Shown piece by piece: positions 58,430 to 64,000 of a stretch of 64,000 nucleotides of DNA. This DNA is from Ornithodoros turicata. Lineage: Eukaryota; Arthropoda; Arachnida; Ixodida; Argasidae. Positions within the stretch are counted from its first letter, which is position 1. Each line of letters opens with the position of its first letter. The notes below the pieces were generated by a model that was given only the letters and a program-made list of their open reading frames with translations, did no database searches and had not been told where the DNA came from. The position numbers and the translations under genes were made by a program. The stretch covers positions 227,298,016 through 227,362,015 of the forward strand of contig NC_088201.1 of assembly GCF_037126465.1 (NCBI RefSeq), given 5' to 3'.

Positions 58430-59000
58430 GCAGAGAGAACCACCAAAGGAATATTTTCAGATGACTTCATTTAATTCATTTTGAAATTACACAGACACGA
58501 CGTTTCGAACGGTGGACCGTTCTTTTTCAAGTGAAAAGATATAATCAGTTGGTCAAACAGAAAACACTCACTTTCGTGTGCTTCGACAGTGGTGGGGGCA
58601 GGGAATTCGCAGTGCGTTGAGGTTGCCGAAGGGAGGTCATAAATTCTGTGTGCGGGGTCCTGTCGAGTGTGTTTCGCACGTGGGTGGGTTTTTTTTTTTT
58701 GGGGGGGGGGGGTCTTTCCCTAAGACGCATTTGTGTGGAAAGGACTCGTTTGCGTCGCGTAAACGGGTGTAGCTTCTTGTTGTGTTGTAGGCGTTATTAT
58801 TTCTTCATGTTTTTCACAGTGGACAGCGATCCCAGGTGTTCGTTTAGTGCCGGATTGAATTTATGTATTAAAAATGATTCCTTCATTTCACGATCCCTAT
58901 CGCTCTTGAATCCGGATTGTACTATGGCAACTAGACACCGGAACTCCCGCTGTCTAGGTGTGTTTTTAGTGCAAGCAGGTGTTTTTAATCCTTATACGGC
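58430..59000 (-). pseudogene. Penelope-like element fragment: GIY-YIG endonuclease end and 3' tail
   Basis: On the minus strand one frame near 58990-58795 reads CLVAIVQSGFKSDRDREMKE and, directly after, SFLIHKFNPALNEHLGSLS, matching the C-terminal part of the GIY-YIG endonuclease of Penelope-like retroelements (conserved E, then IHK-N--LN---G-LS). Downstream, CACTTGAAAAAGAACGGTCC and CCGTTCGAAACGTCGTGTCT (58560-58495) look like the 3' untranslated tail typical of these elements, similar to the foldback at 42266-42416. No reverse transcriptase was seen. A T/G homopolymer pair sits at 58689-58712. Confidence 0.6.
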
Positions 59001-59064
59001 CTCCCAAGTCTCTTCATTACTTGTAGTCTATTTGTTTTCGCGTCCATCTGTACCCAGTTATACA

Positions 59065-59330
59065 TTCATATATATATATATGTATATATATAGATACTCA
59101 TTGAACGATGCGACAGCACCAGAGGACACGTGTTTCGCCGTGTTTGCGGCTCGTCGGCCCTGGGTAGCTGCGCATCGTTCGGGATTGGCAAACCAGGGGT
59201 CAGTAAGCGAGCGATATACACCTGGGAGGGTGACTGAGCACTCCTCAATGCCACAGTGCAAAACAGTGAATTATAAAGAGGGGGAAAAGCCATTAAAAAA
59301 ATGTATATATATATATATGTATAGACGGCA
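59065..59330. repeat. Segment bracketed by TATATA runs
   Basis: TA-rich runs at about 59068-59092 and 59301-59320 flank ~200 bp with ACGTGTTTCGCCGTGTTTGC. No gene. Possibly part of a retroelement tail. Confidence 0.4.
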
Positions 59331-59334
59331 CAAA

Positions 59335-59860
59335 AATATTCAAAACCGGAAACCGTAGGAACATCGAAAAAATGGGATAGGCACTGCAGCAAACGCGGTT
59401 TAGCCCTTTTGGATTTGCTTTCATTCTCTTTCTGGCTTTGGCCTTGAAGGAAAAAATGAATTCGTGTAATGCAGTAAAAACTTGAAACTGACTTGGTGAG
59501 TTTAGGAGAGTGCATGTGACAGCCAATATGCAGAACATGCCTGTAAGCAGCGATATACCGGTAACGGATTTAGCAGCCGCGTGAGGCTAAACGAATGCGT
59601 TATCCTATTTTCTAGCATCACAATTAGAGCATACAGCGATGGAGATGAGTATAGCAGTCCACCCACGTCCCACTGTTTAGGGGCTTCTGCAGGCAGGTCC
59701 TCTAAGGCACATTCCCTTGTCACAAGTAAAATTTTCTGCAATATTCTGCAATGTAATACACTAAACGTGCACCACTGCATTGGTCTGCATATCTAGCATG
59801 GTTTATAACCCCATAAAAGCCGCGATAATAACCGACATAACCGGGATAAAACCCCCACAT
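59335..59860. other. No supported gene
   Basis: A minus-strand block after an ATTGCAG acceptor near 59725 is open for ~40 codons but has no recognised motif. It could be a third THAP-gene exon (weak). Confidence 0.3.
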
Positions 59861-59866
59861 ACCTTG

Positions 59867-60264
59867 CATCGAAGTACCTTTCACACACTGCAGACTTCTC
59901 CTGTAGGGTTCTGTCAGCCCTTGGAATGGCACGGGACCACTTTGCAGAGAGATCCGAAGAGGTCTCATGAAAAGCCTGTGAACTGCAGTCGTGCAATCTC
60001 ATTCTTCAGTGTCCCACTCTCACCCTGAACGCATTACCCTCGTGCTTTTTTTTAATTAAGTCATCTTCTTCGGTAATCCATCTCATCCTTGTTTCACCGT
60101 TTCTTAGTTTAATACTATAATAAATGTAATAATAAGTATACCCCCCCCCCCCCCCCCGAAGAGGATGGTGCACGGACAAGCGAAGCCTTTCTCCGTGCAG
60201 TTCTTGCAGCCGCCGTCGCAACCTGGTATGAAACACTGTCTTTGAGTTTCCTGTTTTCTCGACG
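59867..60264 (-). pseudogene. THAP domain split over two exons
   Basis: A DNA-binding THAP zinc finger of the kind found in P-element-type transposases. First part, from ATG at 60264: MPSRKQETQRQCFIPGCDGG then CKNCTEK; a one-base shift then gives ASLVRAPSS before a 17-base C run (G on the coding strand) at 60141-60157. Second part, after an acceptor near 59985: LSAKWSRAIPRADRTLQEK then SAVCERYFDAR, ending at a CAAG/GTATGTG donor near 59867. Together they show C-x-PGC, W, and C--(H/Y)F; His is Tyr in the last zinc site. The frameshift next to the homopolymer may be decay or a sequencing error. Confidence 0.6.
60141..60157 (+). repeat. C homopolymer (17 C)
   Basis: An uninterrupted run lying between the two THAP halves. 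Confidence 0.9.
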
Positions 60265-60690
60265 GCATGTCCTCTCACGCCTCGGTCTTAGACCGCAACA
60301 CCTGTCGATAACTTCACCGCGAAACAAACTTTTAGCGTCCGAAACCATCAGAGACAACTTCCTCCTTCAGACGCTCGTACTCCAAACTGACGGCGCCCCA
60401 GATCGAAGCGCAGGATTCTCCCCTCGCAGCGGGATCGCGCAGGGGGGCCACGTTCTCTGGAAGGAAACGCGCGGCGGTCTTGTGACGTCAGAGGGACACG
60501 TGATTTGGAGCGATGGAGATGATTGTAGTAGGTGGCAAGGCTATAATAACGCAATAAACCGCTTTCCTGTCCAGATACTGCCTCTGTTTGCGAGGGTGAT
60601 GTGCTCATTTGCATACCGAGATTTAGCGCTGGATATTTCACTGCACGCGCTTTTTGTCTGGGTTTTTAAAGCCTAGAATGGCTTTCAACG
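60265..60690. other. CpG-rich segment upstream of the THAP start
   Basis: GC-rich sequence upstream (minus orientation) of the THAP ATG; may be the former promoter region. Open frames on both strands reflect composition. Confidence 0.3.
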
Positions 60691-60719
60691 AGGATTGACT
60701 TCCGTTCTGCTATCTCGCC

Positions 60720-60890
60720 TCCGGAAATTGCCTATTTCGGGAATTTATTAACAAATTTTAGGTAATCAATCATCTTGTTGTATGCATACTTTCTTCGAGA
60801 ATATGGCAGCCTAGCCGAGAACTCAAGTGCAATAACAAAATTTACGTTGAAGTAATAACTTTTTAGAAAAAATTCCTCCTGAATAAAAAA
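60720..60890. repeat. Dispersed repeat, related to 30160-30315
   Basis: Diverged homologue of the block at 30160-30315, with an A-rich end. Confidence 0.35.
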
Positions 60891-60894
60891 TAAC

Positions 60895-61300
60895 CAACCC
60901 AGCATATCGTTTGGCTTAACTTTTGAAAATCAAAATACATACGCAACAGATGACATAGCGACACCATCCACACACTTACTTTATGTAATGGGAATCTACT
61001 AGTTTATGTCGTCGGTCTGACAGCTGTAATATAGTAACTGTAACTACACAATGAAACAGAAAAAAAAAAGCCTCCCCGATTCACCGAATCAGTGTATCAC
61101 CTTTGTCTCCTGCTCGTTGGCTATAGTCGTGACGACGCCTGTGTCTACGATGAGCCGATTCCCCCCCCCACCCCTTTTGCTCCTTGGCTTTCACTAATTA
61201 TAATTAGTTATTAGCGAGTCAGGTCATCAGTGTTTTTGTAACATGCACGTTGCACAACACTGTGGCAATCGGAAACGTTAGCCCTGTAACACTTTCCACC
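60895..61300. other. No supported gene
   Basis: Nothing coding seen. Short A run near 61062 and C run near 61160. Confidence 0.45.
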
Positions 61301-61302
61301 TA

Positions 61303-61545
61303 CGACACTTTCTTCAAAAATAGAGTATCACTCTAGGAGAACAGAGGAATAACACGGCAGTAACAGTTTTACACTTTAACATAAAGCACTGATAACTACA
61401 TCGACGTCAAACGGAGGAATAACACGGAGGAATAACGACACTTTCTTCAAAAATAGAGTATCACTCTAGGAGAACAGAGGAATAACACGGCAGTAACAGT
61501 TTTACACTTTAACATAAAGCACTGATAACTACATCGACGTCAAAC
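61303..61545 (+). repeat. Exact 110-bp tandem duplication
   Basis: 61303-61412 and 61436-61545 are identical, period 133, separated by 23 bp built from GGAGGAATAACAC repeats. Perfect identity indicates a recent duplication or an assembly duplication. Confidence 0.95.
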
Positions 61546-61844
61546 AGGAGAAAAGAGAACAAAACATAACATGGAATCATCGACAAAGTTTTACACATTA
61601 TCATAAAACAAGGACAACTAACATCGGCTAAAAATGCAATACACGCAATGCAACCCGACGATAACTGAGTTATTTTACATGCGTATAAAAAAACAGGCTT
61701 CGACGTTCTCTGCAATGTGGTTCAAACATGCGTCATTCATAACTAAACTTGCAAAGAAAGTGTTTGCCGCAACAAAGTTTGTCGAAGAGCATCTCAGACT
61801 GTTACTGTATTATTTGTCGTGAGTAAAGGAGCAGCAATGATTTA

Positions 61845-62690
61845 GATATAGCGTCCTACTCGCGACATGTACACTATGGTTCCACGATGCAGCAGCAGCC
61901 ATCCCTGAATGCAAATGGATACCGCGTCGTGCAGAGTTCGCAGCCCCGCCACGTCATCCATAGACTTGAGACCTTTGATGTCGAAAAGCGAGTCTAGATG
62001 CTGGCTGATCAGAAGGTCGTCCCTACAAAATCGCTTCTTTAGCATGTCGACTGCTGTTGAATAAGTGGCGTCGGTGATTGCCAAACCTGCGATGGATCGA
62101 GCCGCCGGTCCTGTGAGAAGAGACACCAGGTACTTGAGCTTCGTGACAGCAGAAAGTCGGGGGTTGTCGTGTATGCTCGCACGAAACTGGTCCCAAAATC
62201 CTTGCCACATGGGAGACATCACCATTGAAACCATCGATCCTTAGCTTCGGCAAACTTGCTCCGTCGCCCGATACATTGGGGGTGTGCAAGGAGTTGGCGG
62301 TGTCGCCCGATGACTGTGGCTGTGGAGTAGTACTGGCTGTGCTCGACGGTAAAGCAGGCGATAGCAACACGATTGAGGCCAGAGCACTTCTGACAAGCAC
62401 GGTAGTTTCTGTTATGGGCTCAAGATACCTGTCGCAGTCGTCACATTCGGCTTCCAGTAAATCCTCAGGGGCGACAGCCTGGATCTCGCGGTTCAATTGC
62501 AACAGAGTATTCGCTTTGCCTTCCAGAAAGCTGTATTTAAAATTGAGCTGATCAACAATGAAGCTGTCACAGCCAAAATAGTCTTGATGTCGGAGATGGT
62601 GCGACTAACCGCTGACCTTTCGGACTTCCGTTGCTTCTTGAGCCGCTCCAAGTCTTCCATAGCTGCCAACCGAGGCTGTAGCACCCTGTA
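61845..62690 (-). pseudogene. BEL/Pao gag remnant
   Basis: Capsid polyprotein of a BEL/Pao LTR retrotransposon, read right to left from ~62690. Visible: MEDLERLKKQRKSERSAVSR and ILNTAFWKAK (62660-62510), then in another frame NREIQAVAPEDLLEAECDDC near 62495, SLPKLRIDGFNGD near 62250, then WQGFWDQFRASIHDNPRLSA near 62205, KLKYLVSLLTGPAARSIAGL near 62140, AVDMLKKRFCRDDLLISQHL near 62055 and KGLKSMDDVAGLRTLHDAV near 61975. Order and spacing match the gag of this group (DUF1759 type). Two or three frame changes and truncation at ~61845 (no protease or pol) leave it dead. The LTR and primer-binding site sit upstream in the right place. Confidence 0.85.
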
Positions 62691-62726
62691 GCTCCTCTCT
62701 TCTGAGCAGTATGTTGACCGAGAAGG

Positions 62727-62744
62727 TCCCGGGTTTCGGCACCA
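62727..62744 (-). promoter_or_regulatory. Primer-binding site of the BEL/Pao element
   Basis: Minus-strand TGGTGCCGAAACCCGGGA, 18 nt starting TGG, complementary to a tRNA 3' end with CCA. It lies between the LTR and gag. Confidence 0.75.
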
Positions 62745-62745
62745 A

Positions 62746-62964
62746 TATTAAATGAGATGGAGGAGACGTCCGTAAGGGTGGAGTGCCTAGTGTTTAATGG
62801 CAAGGAAAAGACAATGGCGGCAGAATGCCAACACCGCGAGCCCATGAGATGCGTGCCAGAACCCTTAACTTCTTTTACAGTAAGATTGAACAGGGAAGTG
62901 CTCTTTTTGTTCTCATTTCGCTGTGATCGCAGGGATCGGATCACCGTGTTCGCTAGGCCTAACA
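62746..62964 (-). mobile_element. Putative 5' LTR of the BEL/Pao element
   Basis: About 219 bp, minus strand, beginning TGTTAGGCCTAGCG and ending just before the primer-binding site. No second LTR is in the window, so limits are inferred from TGTT start and primer-binding-site position. Confidence 0.55.
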
Positions 62965-62969
62965 CCGGC

Positions 62970-63330
62970 GACAGATTAGACGGTTAGATATCGATACAGG
63001 ATCATCAGTTGAAGCCCAATTCCGAGAAATGTATATGACGATGTACATAGCGTAATGTAAGAGTAGTCCTTGAAAATTTTTTGCAACGAGATCCCCGCTT
63101 CACTGCGCTTTTTCGTCGTCAGTTTAGGTGGCATTAAGGTGTCATGGCGGCCCACTTGGTAAAAAGCAAACTAATCAGAGGCGCGAAACTGTGATTGACA
63201 GGCCAAGCGTCTTTTTGTGACTCTTCCCAATCGCCATACTCCCTTTTAATATACGACTCCTCTAAACACCGGGCGGTGCCGCCCTTAGCGAAGTCATTGG
63301 AGATTAGGAGGAGAAGGACGATAGTGGGAC
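62970..63330. other. No supported gene
   Basis: Nothing recognised. Confidence 0.4.
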
Positions 63331-63335
63331 CTAAG

Positions 63336-63620
63336 TGTTAAAGGGACACTCTCGACCCCTTGATGTTAGGTAAATAAGCCTCATCAGGTAATTCCATATA
63401 TCTTTCCAATGTACCATGCAAAATATTCCGTTTATATTTGACTCGAATGTATTGAATGTATTTGTGTAATGAGTTGTAATGTAATTGTGTTGAATGTATT
63501 TTTTAACTTGCGTCTTTTGCCCCCGGGTAAAAGCCGCATTGCGAACAGTCGTGACGACTGGTGCGTCCTCTTCCGGCCCTTGCGGCGTCTGCTCGGCTCC
63601 TCTCGGCGGGTGGTGTGTTG
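63336..63620 (+). repeat. TTAAAGGGACACT-type interspersed repeat
   Basis: Starts GTTAAAGGGACACTCTCGAC, sharing only its start with copies A and B at 31515 and 34738, so a related or distinct family. The right limit is uncertain. No coding; remaining bases to 64000 hold nothing recognised. Confidence 0.4.
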
Positions 63621-64000
63621 TGCTTTGTGCGTCGCCGTACTTGGTTCCCATACTTTCAATACACATGACATTCCTGCTTTTATTAGCAATGACTGGTTAC
63701 TGCATATGTGACGGTTTTGTTGAGGGATCGGGCATACGTGTTGATTCGTGCGTAGTGGGATCAAGCAGGAAAGCACAACGTGCGTGTCGTTTTTCAGGAG
63801 GCCAGTGGCTTTTGAAGTGACAACTAAATGTGTTAAATTAAATAGATTTGGTCAACTGAAAATAAACATTTTTCGGGCGCGTTACTCTGAGTTCAAGTTG
63901 AACACCTGCATAGCAAATGTCACACGCTACATAGTTTGAAATAATATCAGTTATTAAACCAAATCACCAATCCCAACTGGGTCAAGTCCCACGTGAAGAT

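Noticed and set aside
58648..59358. A 236-codon plus-strand ORF
   Set aside because: Low-complexity translation including TATATA-derived IYIYMYIY; the opposite strand carries the Penelope GIY-YIG signature.

Overview
This window looks like nuclear DNA of an arthropod, most probably a hard tick (inference). It has spliced exons with GT-AG borders, long gene-poor AT-rich stretches, and a dense mixture of old transposable elements: degraded CR1/Jockey/I-type LINEs, Ty3/Gypsy, BEL/Pao, Penelope, mariner, hAT, THAP/P-type, a protein-primed DNA polymerase and a tRNA-derived SINE. No bacterial-style operons, rRNA genes, tRNA genes or CRISPR arrays were seen. Nearly every protein-coding trace is broken by stops, frameshifts or deletions, so the window reads as intergenic or intronic DNA that has accumulated insertions.

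Layout. 1-1933: C-terminal part of a decayed protein-primed family B DNA polymerase (Polinton/Maverick type). 1998-2763: TA-flanked element with ~265 bp inverted repeats. 2.8-11.5 kb: mostly unassigned. 11.56-14.05 kb: minus-strand LINE remnant (reverse transcriptase thumb, then RNase H) with a CpG-rich block in its middle. 15.15-16.6 kb: plus-strand hAT transposase remnant. 20.37-28.88 kb: the only host-type gene, a minus-strand multi-exon gene or pseudogene resembling SAMD3-like proteins, with a plus-strand CR1-like LINE (21.42-23.04 kb) inside one intron.

30.5-40.5 kb: two copies of a TTAAAGG-type repeat, a Ty3/Gypsy pol remnant carrying an inserted 'ATATTGG' repeat, a small THAP remnant, a SINE, a larger ATATTGG-repeat block and a mariner remnant. 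42.3-45.8 kb: a Penelope-tail-like foldback, an old 300 bp tandem duplication, and a long-inverted-repeat element that encloses a reverse-transcriptase fragment. 47.4-54.9 kb: a LINE endonuclease fragment, a Ty3/Gypsy pol remnant, two adjacent spacerless palindromes, and a LINE ORF1 plus endonuclease.

54.8-64 kb: a short repeat carrying GTAGGATGGGAC (five copies in the window), tandem repeats, a SINE, a Gypsy gag, a Penelope GIY-YIG fragment, a THAP domain split over two exons, an exact 110 bp duplication, a BEL/Pao gag with primer-binding site and LTR, and another TTAAAGG-type repeat. The genes do not form a pathway. What links them is nested insertion: LINE within gene intron, ATATTGG repeat within Gypsy, TTAAAGG repeat at the Gypsy edge, and the GTAGGATGGGAC repeat at the end of the LINE endonuclease.
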